Assembly: GCA_963795195.1 (NCBI GenBank)
Contig: CAWCGU010000003.1
Coordinates: 62,001 to 126,000 of the forward strand
DNA from: CAWCGU01 sp963795195
Lineage (GTDB): Bacteria; Actinomycetota; Thermoleophilia; Solirubrobacterales; 70-9
Direction: 5' to 3'
Length of the DNA stretch: 64,000 bases
Under the pieces are notes generated by a model. That model was not told the DNA's origin. It was given only the letters and a program-made list of their open reading frames with translations, and made no database searches. Below, in pieces: positions 42,220-50,651 of this stretch. Each line of letters begins with the position of its first letter. Positions within the stretch are counted from its first letter, which is position 1. The translations under genes were made by a program, and so were the position numbers.

Positions 42220-42222
42220 AAC

Positions 42223-42240
42223 GGGCCTCCACAGGCCTTT
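42223..42240 (+). terminator. Weak hairpin between convergent csp and lipoprotein genes
   Basis: GGGCCT-ccac-AGGCC followed by TTTC just after the csp stop. Short stem and U-tract, so only a possible terminator. Confidence 0.35.
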
Positions 42241-42257
42241 CAAAGAGTGGCGGTCAG

Positions 42258-42704
42258 TCAGTCGCGGACGAGCTCGCCGCGGCTTTCGACGCCGCCGCCG
42301 CTGAAGGAGTAGTCGAGTTTGTTCGGCCCTTTGGGGGAGAGGGTGACGGTGCCGGTCCCTTTGCATTTGTCGCCTTCGCCGGCGTCGATGACTTCTTCGA
42401 AGACGAAGGAATCGTCCGAGGCTTCTTCGTATGACCAGGTGCCTGAGCAGTCGATGACCGTGTAGCTGACGCTGTTATCGCGGGCGCTGGAGAGCGAGCG
42501 GATTTCGGCGCGTACTTCGAACGAGCCGAGGCCGAGTTGGTGCAGGGTTCCGCTCCAGCCCCCCGCGATGTCGAATCCCGCGGTCGCCGTTTTGCCCGCG
42601 TTGCCGACGTCCTCGTTGCCGGAATCCTCACCACAGCCCGCACTGGCGAGCATGGCGGCGGCGAGCAGGGCGACGAGGATGCTTGTGGTCCGATTCGCCA
42701 TCAC
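42258..42704 (-). CDS. Small lipoprotein of unknown function
   Basis: 148 aa. Signal peptide with a lipobox (LASAGCGED), so lipid-anchored outside. The mature domain (about 110 residues) looks like a lipocalin/META-like beta sandwich: GGWSGTLHQLGLGSFEVRA, CSGTWSYEE, GTVTLSPKGPNKLDYSFSGG. Two cysteines (DCSG, DKCKG) probably pair. Not assigned to a known family. Confidence 0.78.
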   Translation of the reverse strand: MMANRTTSILVALLAAAMLASAGCGEDSGNEDVGNAGKTATAGFDIAGGWSGTLHQLGLGSFEVRAEIRSLSSARDNSVSYTVIDCSGTWSYEEASDDSFVFEEVIDAGEGDKCKGTGTVTLSPKGPNKLDYSFSGGGVESRGELVRD

Positions 42705-42735
42705 CGCGAAATCGTAAGGGTGGAGGCCGCCGCCA

Positions 42736-44055
42736 TCAACGCCTCTGCGCCCGGCGGTCGGTTCGCCGGTCGAGGGCCGAGAAGCCGCCGATCAGGCCGC
42801 GGGCGATCGCTGTCAGCAGCGGCTCCGGAGGCAGGGGCAGACGACGTCGTTCGACCAGCTCCGCGGGACCCAGGTTCTCGCCGAGCGCCATCTCCGCGAG
42901 TCGGTGGCCCGCGTAGCTCGCGAGCGCGACTCCATGGCCGGCGTAGCCGACGGAGTAGAGCAGCCCGGGGTGGCGCCGAGATCGGCCGATTGCCGGCAGG
43001 AAGTCGAGTGTGATTGCGATCGGACCCGACCAAAAGCGCTCGAGCGCCAAATCGCGCAGTTCCGGGAAGCGGTCGCGGAACATTCCCTCGAGATTCGCGA
43101 ACACCGCCGGATCCTCGTCCGCGGGAATGCGCCCCCCTGACCCGAAGCGGATGTGGCGGGAGCCACCGACGATGCGGTTGTCCGCTGTCAGCCGGTAGCT
43201 CTCGAGAATCTCGTGGGCGGTGTAGACGCCCTCGCGGCCATCCCAGCCGACCTCCGCCAGCTGTGTGTCGGTCAGCGGCGCGGTGGCGAACAGGGAGACG
43301 GAGATCGGCGCCACGACCGGGCCGATTGTTCCGAGCTCCGGGGTGTAGGCGTTCGTTGCCACGAGCGCCCGTGACGCCCGCACCGAGCCCCGGGGCGTCT
43401 CAACGCGCACGGGGGTGCCGCCGTCGATTGCCGTGACGCGTGAGCCCTCGTGGAGATGCGCACCGCGTGAGCGCACCGCATCGCGCAGGCCGCGCACGTA
43501 CTTGCCCGGATCGAGGATTCCGCCCCGCTCCTCCAGGTAGCCGCAACAGAATGCGCGCGGAAGCCCGCGATCCTCGAGGTCCGCCGCGGTCAGCAACTTC
43601 AGAGATGCGCCGAGCTCTCGTCCGGCGCCCGCCGCCCGCTCGAGTGACGCCGCCTGTCCGCGGTGGATGCCCGCGAGTACGTTGCCGACGGGTTCGTAGT
43701 CGCACCCGATTTCCAGGTCGGTGAGCACCGACTCGACATGCTCGATCGCCTTCTCCGCCAGGCGCACCAGCGCCCCGCCCCTCTCGCGGCCATAGAGTCG
43801 GAGCAGCGTGGGCAGGTCCTTGCCGATTGTCGGCGTCAGGTGGCCGGCGTTTCGGCCACTGGCGCCAAAGCCGGCGTAGTCACGCTCGAGCACGACCACG
43901 TCAGCGCCCGCTTCGCGCAGTCGCAGAGCGGCAGAAAGGCCGGTGTACCCGGCGCCGACGATCGCGTAGTCGGTTTCGATGTCCCCCTCGAGCGGTGGCG
44001 TGGCTGCTGGAGCCGGATCCATCCAGTGGCTCGGGGGTCTGGCGACGCTGGGCAC
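42736..44055 (-). CDS. FAD-dependent oxidoreductase (DAO/gamma-glutamylputrescine oxidase type)
   Basis: 439 aa from the GTG at 44055 (VPSVARPPSHW). The PSHW motif and the following Rossmann motif DYAIVGAGYTGLSAALRLREAGADVVVLE (split, residues about 30-55) plus SGRNAGHL are typical of DadA/PuuB-like FAD amine oxidases. C-terminal GYAGHGVALASYAGHRLAE binds FAD. It oxidises an amine or amino acid. ATG 44022 is an alternative start. Divergent from the candidate RNA and GNAT gene. Confidence 0.9.
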   Translation of the reverse strand: MPSVARPPSHWMDPAPAATPPLEGDIETDYAIVGAGYTGLSAALRLREAGADVVVLERDYAGFGASGRNAGHLTPTIGKDLPTLLRLYGRERGGALVRLAEKAIEHVESVLTDLEIGCDYEPVGNVLAGIHRGQAASLERAAGAGRELGASLKLLTAADLEDRGLPRAFCCGYLEERGGILDPGKYVRGLRDAVRSRGAHLHEGSRVTAIDGGTPVRVETPRGSVRASRALVATNAYTPELGTIGPVVAPISVSLFATAPLTDTQLAEVGWDGREGVYTAHEILESYRLTADNRIVGGSRHIRFGSGGRIPADEDPAVFANLEGMFRDRFPELRDLALERFWSGPIAITLDFLPAIGRSRRHPGLLYSVGYAGHGVALASYAGHRLAEMALGENLGPAELVERRRLPLPPEPLLTAIARGLIGGFSALDRRTDRRAQRR

Positions 44056-44113
44056 GATCGGAAGGTTATGCTGGGGCCTGTAGGGGCGGCCCGATGGCGG
44101 GTAGTAGTGAGCT

Positions 44114-44141
44114 TTGCCACGTTTGGACCGCTGTGAATAAT
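44114..44141 (+). promoter_or_regulatory. Candidate sigma-70-type promoter for the structured RNA
   Basis: TTGCCA (44114-44119), 16-bp spacer, AATAAT (44136-44141). A start near 44148 would produce the hairpin-rich transcript ending in the terminator at 44245-44287. Confidence 0.4.
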
Positions 44142-44147
44142 CACTCG

Positions 44148-44287
44148 GCGGCCGGGTAGATGAGCGGTGTCCCCCCTCTGCCCCAAAGCTCGCTACTGCG
44201 AGCCGAGGGCAGCCCAGGCCCGCGCCTTGGCGCGTGGCTCCCATGGAGAGCGGTACCCGTCGCCCCGGGGCCGCTCTCCTCCTTTTT
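44148..44287 (+). ncRNA. Candidate structured non-coding RNA (about 140 nt) or structured leader
   Basis: Three successive hairpins: CTGCCC(44178)...GGGCAG(44212) enclosing AGCTCGC-tac-TGCGAGC; CGCGCC-TT-GGCGCG at about 44219-44233; then a strong terminator hairpin with a T-run. No convincing coding frame of its own. It does not match SRP RNA, tmRNA or 6S RNA signatures that I can check. It could instead be an attenuator leader of the GNAT gene 30 bp downstream. Confidence 0.4.
44245..44287 (+). terminator. Intrinsic terminator
   Basis: Perfect 9-bp stem GGAGAGCGG / CCGCTCTCC with a GC-rich loop, followed by TCCTTTTTG. The only textbook intrinsic terminator seen in the window. Confidence 0.75.
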
Positions 44288-44316
44288 GTGGGTTGTTTCG
44301 TAGAGTGCCTCAGCGA

Positions 44317-44763
44317 ATGACGGTCAGGTCAGCCGAGGAATCGGATCTCGCCGCGCTCGCCACATTGATGCGCGGCTATTGCGACTTCTACGAGGCTTCG
44401 CCGCCCGACGAGAAGCTCGCCGAGATGGCCGCGGCGTTGATCGCCTGTCCCGACTCGGATGGATTGCTGCTGGTCGCCGCGGACGACCTGGGAGAGGCCG
44501 TCGGCTTCGCGGCGGTCGGGTGGAAGTGGTCCAGCCTGCGCGGAGCGCGGGTCGCGGTGCTGGAGGACCTGTTCGTCGCGCCGGAGTCCCGCGGCGCCGG
44601 CCACGCCGACGCCTTGATCACCGCCTGTGCCGACAGGGTCCGCGAGCTGGGGGCCCCGGCGATGCTCTGGGTGACGGCCCACGACAACAAGCGCGCCCAG
44701 GCGGTCTACGACCGCTCCGGGGCTACGGGCGCGAGCTGGCTGGAGTACGAGCTGGAGCTATAG
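44317..44763 (+). CDS. GNAT family N-acetyltransferase
   Basis: 148 aa from the ATG at 44317; longer readings run through the terminator hairpin. Acetyl-CoA pyrophosphate loop in LFVAPESRGAGHADALITA (about residues 89-107, motif RGAGHA) and C-terminal NKRAQAVYDRSGA. Acetylates an amine of unknown kind. Located just downstream of an intrinsic terminator. Confidence 0.9.
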   Translation: MTVRSAEESDLAALATLMRGYCDFYEASPPDEKLAEMAAALIACPDSDGLLLVAADDLGEAVGFAAVGWKWSSLRGARVAVLEDLFVAPESRGAGHADALITACADRVRELGAPAMLWVTAHDNKRAQAVYDRSGATGASWLEYELEL

Positions 44764-44797
44764 GGCCGGGCCTGGTCGAGCCGCTGTGCGGTTCAGC

Positions 44798-45379
44798 TCA
44801 CCTCGGACCGGGGCCGAGCAAGTCCGACCGAATCCCGCTCGCCATCCGGCGCTGGGTTGCCAGCCGCTCAAGCACCACCGCGGTATCGGCTATCGCCACA
44901 CCCGTCAGAAATTCGTCTCGGCCCTCGAAGCCGGCGAGTACCGCGGTGAGCGCGGCTCGGTAGCCACCTTGGTCGCCATTCGCGATCGTGATGATCGCCT
45001 CAGCCGTCGCGGCGAAGGCCTCGCCGCCGTCCGCCATCGCGGCCGCGGCAGCTGCCGCCAGTTCGTCGTCAGCGTCGACCAGAGCGGCCAGCGCGACCGC
45101 GTAAGCCGAGGTGGGGGAGTCGAAATCGTCGCCGAGCTCGGCGCGCACGTAGGCGGCGGTTTCGGGGGCGTCCCCCGCCAGCACGCTTGCCTTGAGCGCG
45201 CCGACCAGCCGGCCGAACGCCCGGCCAGGGGCTCCCTCCCAGGAACGCCGGTAGAGGTCAGCGACGGTTGCGTAGCCCGCCGCGGCCTTCGCTCGATGCC
45301 CGCCCAGCAGGTGTCGCTGCGCCTCGGCTTCCGCCGCCAGCGCGTCCCGCAAGAGCTGCTGGTGCTCTGGAAGGGCCAT
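44798..45379 (-). CDS. Hypothetical all-helical protein
   Basis: 193 aa from the ATG at 45379. Almost entirely Ala/Glu/Leu-rich helices (LPEHQQLLRDALAAEAEAQ, AAAAAAAMADGGEAFAATAEA), with RRSWEGAPGRAFGRLVGALKA in the first half. It resembles tetratricopeptide-like or four-helix bundles, but no family is recognised. No signal or membrane segment. Divergent from bcp with 28 bp between starts. Confidence 0.7.
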   Translation of the reverse strand: MALPEHQQLLRDALAAEAEAQRHLLGGHRAKAAAGYATVADLYRRSWEGAPGRAFGRLVGALKASVLAGDAPETAAYVRAELGDDFDSPTSAYAVALAALVDADDELAAAAAAAMADGGEAFAATAEAIITIANGDQGGYRAALTAVLAGFEGRDEFLTGVAIADTAVVLERLATQRRMASGIRSDLLGPGPR

Positions 45380-45407
45380 CGTGCGAGCGATCGTAGAATG
45401 CGCGCGG

Positions 45408-45869
45408 ATGGTCGAGCCCGGCGAGAGCGCACCCGACTTCACCCTCGCCGATCAGGACGGCGGGGAGGTCAGCCTCGCGGCCCTGCGCGGCAGGAAGGTA
45501 GTCCTCTACTTCTACCCGCGAGCCGACACGCCGGGCTGTACCACGCAGGCCTGCGGGGTCCGCGATCACGAGGCTGACTATGCCAAGGCGGGTGCCGTGG
45601 TGCTCGGCGTTTCGCCCGATCCAGTGGCCAAGGTGAAGCGCTTCCACGACAAGCAGGAACTCAACTTCACGCTGCTGGCCGATCCTGATCACGCGATCGC
45701 CGACCGCTACGGCGTTTGGGTGGAAAAGCAGATGGCGGGCCGCACCTATTGGGGCAACGAACGCACGACGTTCGTGATCGGCGCGGACGGCGTCGTCGCG
45801 GAGCGTCTGAGGCGCGTCAAGCCCGCGGAGCACGACGAGCGCGTGCTCGCCGCCCTGGCTTCGGCGTGA
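45408..45869 (+). CDS. bcp: Thioredoxin-dependent peroxiredoxin, Bcp/PrxQ type
   Basis: 153 aa. Peroxidatic Cys in DTPGCTTQACGVRD with the resolving Cys five residues later, the Bcp/PrxQ two-Cys pattern. FYPRAD and NERTTFVIGADGVV fit the family. Reduces H2O2 and organic hydroperoxides with thioredoxin. ATG at 45408; its stop overlaps the Nudix GTG start by 4 bp. Confidence 0.94.
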   Translation: MVEPGESAPDFTLADQDGGEVSLAALRGRKVVLYFYPRADTPGCTTQACGVRDHEADYAKAGAVVLGVSPDPVAKVKRFHDKQELNFTLLADPDHAIADRYGVWVEKQMAGRTYWGNERTTFVIGADGVVAERLRRVKPAEHDERVLAALASA

Positions 45870-46297
45870 ATGACGAACCGCAGGTGCGGGCCGCCGGCGG
45901 TGTCGTTCTGAGGGAGGCGGAAGGCGGTGGGGTCGAGGTCGCCGTCGTCCACCGGCCGCGTTACGACGACTGGTCGCTGCCCAAGGGCAAGCTCGACCCG
46001 GGTGAGAGCTGGGAGGAGGCGGCCCTGCGTGAGGTCGAGGAGGAGACCGGGATGCGCTGCAGTCTCGGTTCCGAGCTCCCCGAGGCGATCTACACGGATG
46101 CGAAGGGTCGCCTCAAGCTGGTGCGCTACTGGCTGATGTACGAAGACGAGGACGAGGCCGAGGACGAGGCGGAGTTCGTTGGGGGGGATGAGGTTGACGA
46201 GCTTGCCTGGCTCGCACCCGAGGCCGCGCAGGCGGCGCTCAGCTATCAGCGCGATCGCGAACTACTGCAGGCCGCTCTCGATCAGGCGCGCGCTTAG
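45866..46297 (+). CDS. Nudix hydrolase
   Basis: 143 aa, GTG start coupled to bcp (GTGA). Complete Nudix box: GKLDPGESWEEAALREVEEETGM (about residues 43-65), i.e. Gx5Ex7REVxEExG. The RPRYDDWSLPKGKL prefix is typical of MutT/Ap4A-type or diphosphoinositol-like members. An acidic insert (YEDEDEAEDEAEFVGGDE) is unusual. Hydrolyses a nucleoside diphosphate derivative. Its end overlaps that of the M23 gene by 4 bp. Confidence 0.93.
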   Translation: MNDEPQVRAAGGVVLREAEGGGVEVAVVHRPRYDDWSLPKGKLDPGESWEEAALREVEEETGMRCSLGSELPEAIYTDAKGRLKLVRYWLMYEDEDEAEDEAEFVGGDEVDELAWLAPEAAQAALSYQRDRELLQAALDQARA

Positions 46298-47193
46298 CTC
46301 CAACGATCCCAGCGCTTGAGGTTTGACGTGACGGCCCCCGAGAACTGGCCGCCTTCGTACCAGCCGGGCTTCGTCCAAAGCTCGAAGTGCAGGTGGCAGG
46401 CGCTGGCGTTGCCGGTGTCCCCGACCTCGCCGAGGCGCTCGCCCGTCTTGACGCGCTGGCCCTCGCGGAAGCGTGGCGACCTCTGCAGGTGCATGTAGAC
46501 GTAGTCGTAGCGCGACTGCTTGCCGTCGATGACGATGTAGTGACCGCCGCCGGAGCCGTCGTAGCCGGCCGCCTGGACCTTGCCGCCGTGTGCGGCGACC
46601 AGCGGCGTTCCGCAGTTGGCCATCACGTCCTGGCCGCGATGCCCGCGACCGGCGCCGATGCCGTCGCCGTATGTGTGGCGACCGCGGATCGGAAACTTGT
46701 TGGCGTAGAAGGCGGCATCCGGCTTGCCCTCGGCGCGCGACCCATCGGCGGCCACGCCATCGGGGGTGACGATGCGGAAGCGATACTCGCCCTGCGCCGC
46801 CATCGCGCCGGCGTTCGTGCGCCCGCCCCATGAGACAGCGTGTTGCTGTTTCGGCGTGACGTTGTTCCGGTTGAACGTGGCAACGACCTGACGGGAGGCC
46901 TTGCTGACGACCTCGATCTCGAGGTCACGCGTCGCGTTGCCGCCGATCGCGTAGCGGAAGACTGCGGGGGAACCCAGCAGGTAGGCCTTGCGGGGGCGTG
47001 CGTTGGAAAGCGTCAACTCGACGGTTCCGCCCGGGTCGGGCGTGGCGCCGGCGGCGCCGCCGGCGGATCCGCCCTGCGTGGGCGTGTCGCTGGGCGTTGT
47101 CGTGCCGATGCCGCCGTTGCCCTGGGCGTGGGCGGTCCCCACGGCGAGCGCCATGGCTGTGAGCGTAAGGCTGATCAGGATGCTGATGCGCAC
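46294..47193 (-). CDS. Exported M23 family peptidase (LytM-type murein endopeptidase)
   Basis: 299 aa from GTG 47193. Signal peptide ISLTLTAMALAVGTAHAQG. A Gly/Thr/Pro-rich spacer and a beta-sandwich domain (about 55-150) precede the peptidase: GAGRGHRGQDVMANCGTPLVAAHGGKV (His and Asp zinc ligands, about residues 205-230) and CHLHFELWTKPG (HxH, about 269). It cleaves peptidoglycan cross-bridges. The SD GAGAGGA lies at the 3' end of the c-di-AMP riboswitch, so expression is probably riboswitch-controlled. Confidence 0.93.
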   Translation of the reverse strand: MRISILISLTLTAMALAVGTAHAQGNGGIGTTTPSDTPTQGGSAGGAAGATPDPGGTVELTLSNARPRKAYLLGSPAVFRYAIGGNATRDLEIEVVSKASRQVVATFNRNNVTPKQQHAVSWGGRTNAGAMAAQGEYRFRIVTPDGVAADGSRAEGKPDAAFYANKFPIRGRHTYGDGIGAGRGHRGQDVMANCGTPLVAAHGGKVQAAGYDGSGGGHYIVIDGKQSRYDYVYMHLQRSPRFREGQRVKTGERLGEVGDTGNASACHLHFELWTKPGWYEGGQFSGAVTSNLKRWDRWS

Positions 47194-47211
47194 GGACGTG
47201 CGTCCTCTCTT

Positions 47212-47362
47212 TCTCGTGCCTACGGGGTTAGCTGACGGGCTCGCGCCGAAAGAGCGGCGCTACGGGCCGAGCGGCCCGATTAGCCCCAGGGCGCCCGCGC
47301 ATGCGGGTGGCCCAAGTGGTTCCCCCGATCCCTCAGGCGTGCCTGGGGGACTCGGCTGGTAT
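47212..47362 (-). ncRNA. ydaO-yuaA (cyclic di-AMP) riboswitch
   Basis: Minus-strand leader of the M23 peptidase gene. The ydaO landmarks occur in order: GCCGAGTCCCC, GGGGGAACCAC, GGGGCTAATC, and the highly conserved 3' segment CCCGTCAGCTAACCCCGTAGG, then GAGAGGA at the ribosome-binding site. These riboswitches bind c-di-AMP and in actinobacteria commonly precede cell-wall hydrolase genes. A TTTGCC-N16-TAATAT pair just upstream (about 47366-47394) is a possible promoter. Confidence 0.9.
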
Positions 47363-47456
47363 TCATATTAAGAAACCCTCACACAAGGCAAAGGTTTCAC
47401 CTACCTTAGCGACGAACGTCGGCGGATTCGCGGTCTTGGCCTATAGCCGACGCCTG

Positions 47457-47837
47457 TTATCCCAGAGGCTGGCGGCCTCCATAACCGGATTCGAGGTCGT
47501 GCCAGTGCCCGATCTCGTCCTCGCCGAGCTCCCAGCAGAGGTAGATCTCTTCGCCGTCGCGCAGCGAGGGAAAATCGATCAGGCCGCGGTCGACGTCGCG
47601 CAGCACGATGTCGGCTGCCTGAATCTGCTCGAGCAGGCCTCTGACGCGAAGGAAGGCTTCGCCGACCTGTCGCCCGGGTGTCCCGCCCCCATTGCCCGGC
47701 GCGGCCTCCCCGAGCAGTTCGTGCACCTCGGAGTCGACGAGTGAGTCGCGCGCGACCTGCAGTTCGCGCAACAGCGGCTCGAGCGTTTCGAGCATGCGAT
47801 TTGCGGCGTCGAGGCTGTAATGGCGACGATGAACCAT
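47457..47837 (-). CDS. DUF2203 family protein
   Basis: 126 aa. RRHYSLDAANRMLETLEPLLRELQ at the N-terminus and the C-terminal GLIDFPSLRDGEEIYLCWELGEDEIGHWHDLE (within residues about 84-118) define DUF2203, a small cytoplasmic family with a helical hairpin and a Trp/His-rich end. Function unknown. It directly follows the frameshifted hydrolase on the same strand. Confidence 0.9.
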   Translation of the reverse strand: MVHRRHYSLDAANRMLETLEPLLRELQVARDSLVDSEVHELLGEAAPGNGGGTPGRQVGEAFLRVRGLLEQIQAADIVLRDVDRGLIDFPSLRDGEEIYLCWELGEDEIGHWHDLESGYGGRQPLG

Positions 47838-47849
47838 GCGTTCGGTGTC

Positions 47850-48684
47850 TCAGCCTTCGACCGCAGGCACCCCCATACCTGCCGTCACCGAGCGCACAAT
47901 CGCGGCGGCCTGGTCGGGCCGGGTTACGAGGCCGTCCTCGGCCTCCTCGACCCTGGCCTCCGGAAGCAACTCGGCGACGAGCCGCACCATGTCCTCGACA
48001 GACGGCCACCAGGGGCTGGCGGCGCCTGGAGAGGTCAGCACGATCAGCCGACTGCCGAGGCTGCGGGCCTCCTGAAACGGGTTATCGGTGATCCACGCGC
48101 GCAGACGGCCCACCGCGACATCCTGCGGCAGATACTCGGCCTGGGCGTCGATGCGTGCCTTCAGCTCGTCCTCGGACATCTGCGGATTGGCAGCGTCGAG
48201 CAGCGTTCTGAGGCCGCTCGCGTAGTAGTTCTCGAGGGTGTCGATGAGCGCGCCGACGACGGTGTCGGACCCCGCCATCGCGTCGACGTCGCGCAGCGAG
48301 TCCCGAGGCAGGGGAGCCGCTCCGGGCGCCAGCACGGCCGCGACCAGTTCCGGCCGGGCGGCCGCGACCCGGACGGCGCGATTGCAGCCGTCGGCGATGC
48401 CGACCACGACTGCGGGCCCGCTGCAAACCTGGTCGAGGACCGCCTCGAGGTCTGCCGGCTCCGGTTTCCATGTCGTGAGGACCGCGCCGCGTCGAGCGGC
48501 CCGTGCCTCGGCCGTCGAAGCTGATCACCGTGTGGTCCGTCGCCATCTCGTCCAAAAACGGCTGCACCGAGTCGGGCATGCCCATGAAATAGGGCGCGAC
48601 CACGACCGCGGGCCCTTCGCCACGGCGTTCCCAGTGGATCTCCACCTGATCGGGGCGGAGCACGGTTCCGGAGTCCATCTGCAC
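47850..48684 (-). pseudogene. Alpha/beta hydrolase with a frameshift
   Basis: The N-terminal part (start 48684, MQMDSGTVLRPDQVEIHWERR, with SFDGRGTGRSTRRGPHDMET) and the C-terminal part (VVVGIADGCNRAVRVAA onward, to 47850) belong to one hydrolase but lie in two frames. The join is at about 48460-48467, where one extra base in ACCGG would restore GPHDMET-EPADLEAVLDQV. The nucleophile position in GIADGCNRAV would be Asp or Cys, not Ser, so the enzyme may be unusual. Either a decayed gene or a sequencing error. It lies 43 bp after the cyclase-type gene on the same strand. Confidence 0.75.
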
Positions 48685-48727
48685 GATTATCGCGATCTGG
48701 GCGTGTCGGCCGGAGGCGGGAGCCGAT

Positions 48728-48967
48728 TCAGGCTTCGATCAGCTCTCGAGCCCGCCGGGCCAGGTGCGTAACGCCGAGCAGCTCGCCCGCCTCCGCGGCG
48801 GCGCTGAGCGCGGCGCCAGCGCCGCTGGAATCCTCGGCCTCGAGCAGCCGGCCGCCTCGCAGCAGTTCGCAGCGAGCCGCGTCGATCGGCCGCCCCAGCG
48901 CCTTCCACGCGTCACGCGCTTCGTCCAGCCTGGCCGCGCCCTCACTGGGGTCTCTCTGCAACGGCAC
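48728..48967 (-). pseudogene. C-terminal tail of the cyclase/AAA/TPR protein (third frame)
   Basis: 79-codon frame continuing the preceding protein after a one-base shift at about 48950 (GAGAGAC instead of GAGGAC). It contains ARDAWKALGRPIDAARCELLRGGRLLEAE and LGVTHLARRARELIEA, the usual last TPR-like repeats of this family. Not a gene by itself. Confidence 0.7.
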
Positions 48968-50651
48968 CGCGTGCTTCGAGTGCCGCGGCCTGGCCGACTG
49001 GGTAGTGCATGCGTTCCGAGAGCCCCTCGACCTGGCTCGCGGCTTCGCGCGCCGCCTTCAAGCGACCTGACGCCGAAAGCGTCACGGCGCGGGCAGCAAT
49101 CGCCTCCATCGACTGTGCGGCGAGCCCCGAGCGCTCGCAGATGTCGAGCGCCTGCGAGAGGGCTGTGTCGGAAGCCGGGAAGTCCCCGCTGTCGCGCATC
49201 GTCGCGCCCAGCCAGAAGAGAGCCGAGTAAGCGACCTCGGAACGGCCGGCCTGCTCGCCCAGCTCATGCGCGTTTCGCAACGCTTCCGCGGCTGCGTCCC
49301 AGTCGGCCTCGCGCCAGTACATAACACCGCGCAGCAACCCGGGGAAACAGAGCTTGCCGGCGAGTCCCTCGCGCTCCGCGAGAGCCGCGGAGGCCTCCGT
49401 CGCTCTCTCGACCTCGTTCCAGTCCGCACGGTAGGCGGCAAGCTGACCGAGGGCCGCGTGGAGTTCGATCTGGGAAGGTACGTCGCCGACCTGCACGGCC
49501 AGGCGCAGACCTTCGCCATAGGCGTTGGCTGCGCCCTCGTACTCACCCTCGGAGATCTCGAGGTGGTAGCCGAGGGCGAGCAGGGCGCGGATCGCCTCGG
49601 CGGGATCGGAGCCGCGAGCGAGCTCGACCGACTGCTCGAGGTTCTGGCGCGCCTTGGCGGCGTCTCCGATGCGGCCGAAGACACGGCCGAAGATCAGGTG
49701 GGCGCGACTCGCGGCCGCGGCTTCGTCGAGGCGCTCGGCCAGCCGCAGCGCCTTCTCAGCCGCATAGATGGCCAGCATGTTGTCGCCGGTGTGCAGGTAG
49801 AGCGACGCCGCTTCCTCGTAGAGGTGCACCAGCTCGAGGCAGGGCGGACCGTCCTTGAGCAGGTCGATGCCTTTCTGGTAGTGGGCGATCGAGCTTTCGC
49901 GCTCGCCCTTGTGCCAGAGCGCCGCGCCGATCTTGCGGTGCAGGTCACCGACCCTCGAGAGGTCCTCCTGGCGGCGGTGGTAGTCGAGACACTTCTCCCA
50001 GACCTCGACGGCGTCGTCGACTCGGCCGATGCGCAGCGAAAGATCGCCCTCCTTCTCGCCGACCCGAGCGTAGGCGGCGGCATCGAGGCCGCGCGGCAAC
50101 TCGAGGGCCGCGGTGTAGTGGCCGAGGCCCTCCTGGTTGGAGTACAGCGCCGCGGCGCTGTCGCCGGCGATCTCGAGCGTCTCCAGCGCCTTGCCGCTGA
50201 TCATCTCTAGCTGGTCGGCGGGCAGGCCAGACTCCTCGGCCAGGGAGGCGGCCTTGCCGAAGTGATCGGCAACCATGGCGACCACTCCGTCGCCGCGCTC
50301 GCCGGCCCGCTCGGTGATGAAGTTGCCGACCTGGAAGTGTTTGCGGGCCCGCACCGATTTCGGCAGCGTCGAGTAGGCGACGTCGCGAATAAGGATGTGC
50401 TTGAACGAGTACTCCTGCTCGCCGGCCAGCCGAGAGCCGGCAATCGAGACGACCAGGTCCTTCTCCTGGAGCGAGGTCAGCACGGTGGAGAGGTCGATGT
50501 TCTCGGTGGCCGCCGTCTGGGTCATCGAGCCTTCCCAGAAGTTCTGGCCGACCACCGAGGCGTGCTGGATCATCCGGCGCTCAGCCGTCGACAGCGAGTC
50601 GAGGCGTGCGGCGAGCACCGAGTGCACGGAATCCGGAAGCTCATGCCGCAC
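48942..50651 (-). CDS. Middle fragment of a cyclase/AAA/TPR signalling protein: helical TPR region
   Basis: 569 aa open frame whose first GTG (50651) overlaps the stop of the cyclase fragment by 11 bp. It begins HELPDSVHSVLAARLDSLSTAERR, the winged-helix end of the ATPase module, and continues with about ten TPR-like repeats (YSNQEGLGHYTAALELPRG, IGAALWHKGERESSIAHYQKG, and similar). The natural protein would continue from EEGGTGGAA directly into HELPDSV, so one extra T at about 50645 has split it. Genuine separate translation by coupling is possible but less likely. Confidence 0.75.
   Translation of the reverse strand: MRHELPDSVHSVLAARLDSLSTAERRMIQHASVVGQNFWEGSMTQTAATENIDLSTVLTSLQEKDLVVSIAGSRLAGEQEYSFKHILIRDVAYSTLPKSVRARKHFQVGNFITERAGERGDGVVAMVADHFGKAASLAEESGLPADQLEMISGKALETLEIAGDSAAALYSNQEGLGHYTAALELPRGLDAAAYARVGEKEGDLSLRIGRVDDAVEVWEKCLDYHRRQEDLSRVGDLHRKIGAALWHKGERESSIAHYQKGIDLLKDGPPCLELVHLYEEAASLYLHTGDNMLAIYAAEKALRLAERLDEAAAASRAHLIFGRVFGRIGDAAKARQNLEQSVELARGSDPAEAIRALLALGYHLEISEGEYEGAANAYGEGLRLAVQVGDVPSQIELHAALGQLAAYRADWNEVERATEASAALAEREGLAGKLCFPGLLRGVMYWREADWDAAAEALRNAHELGEQAGRSEVAYSALFWLGATMRDSGDFPASDTALSQALDICERSGLAAQSMEAIAARAVTLSASGRLKAAREAASQVEGLSERMHYPVGQAAALEARGAVAERPQ

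Noticed and set aside
44148..44287. SRP RNA, tmRNA or 6S RNA identity
   Set aside because: The GGAAG/GCAG-type SRP apical loop, the tmRNA tRNA-like ends and a 6S-type central bubble are not recognisable on either strand.
48460..50651. Programmed ribosomal frameshifting
   Set aside because: No slippery heptamer or following pseudoknot is apparent at the three shift points, and three shifts in adjacent genes argue for decay or sequence error.
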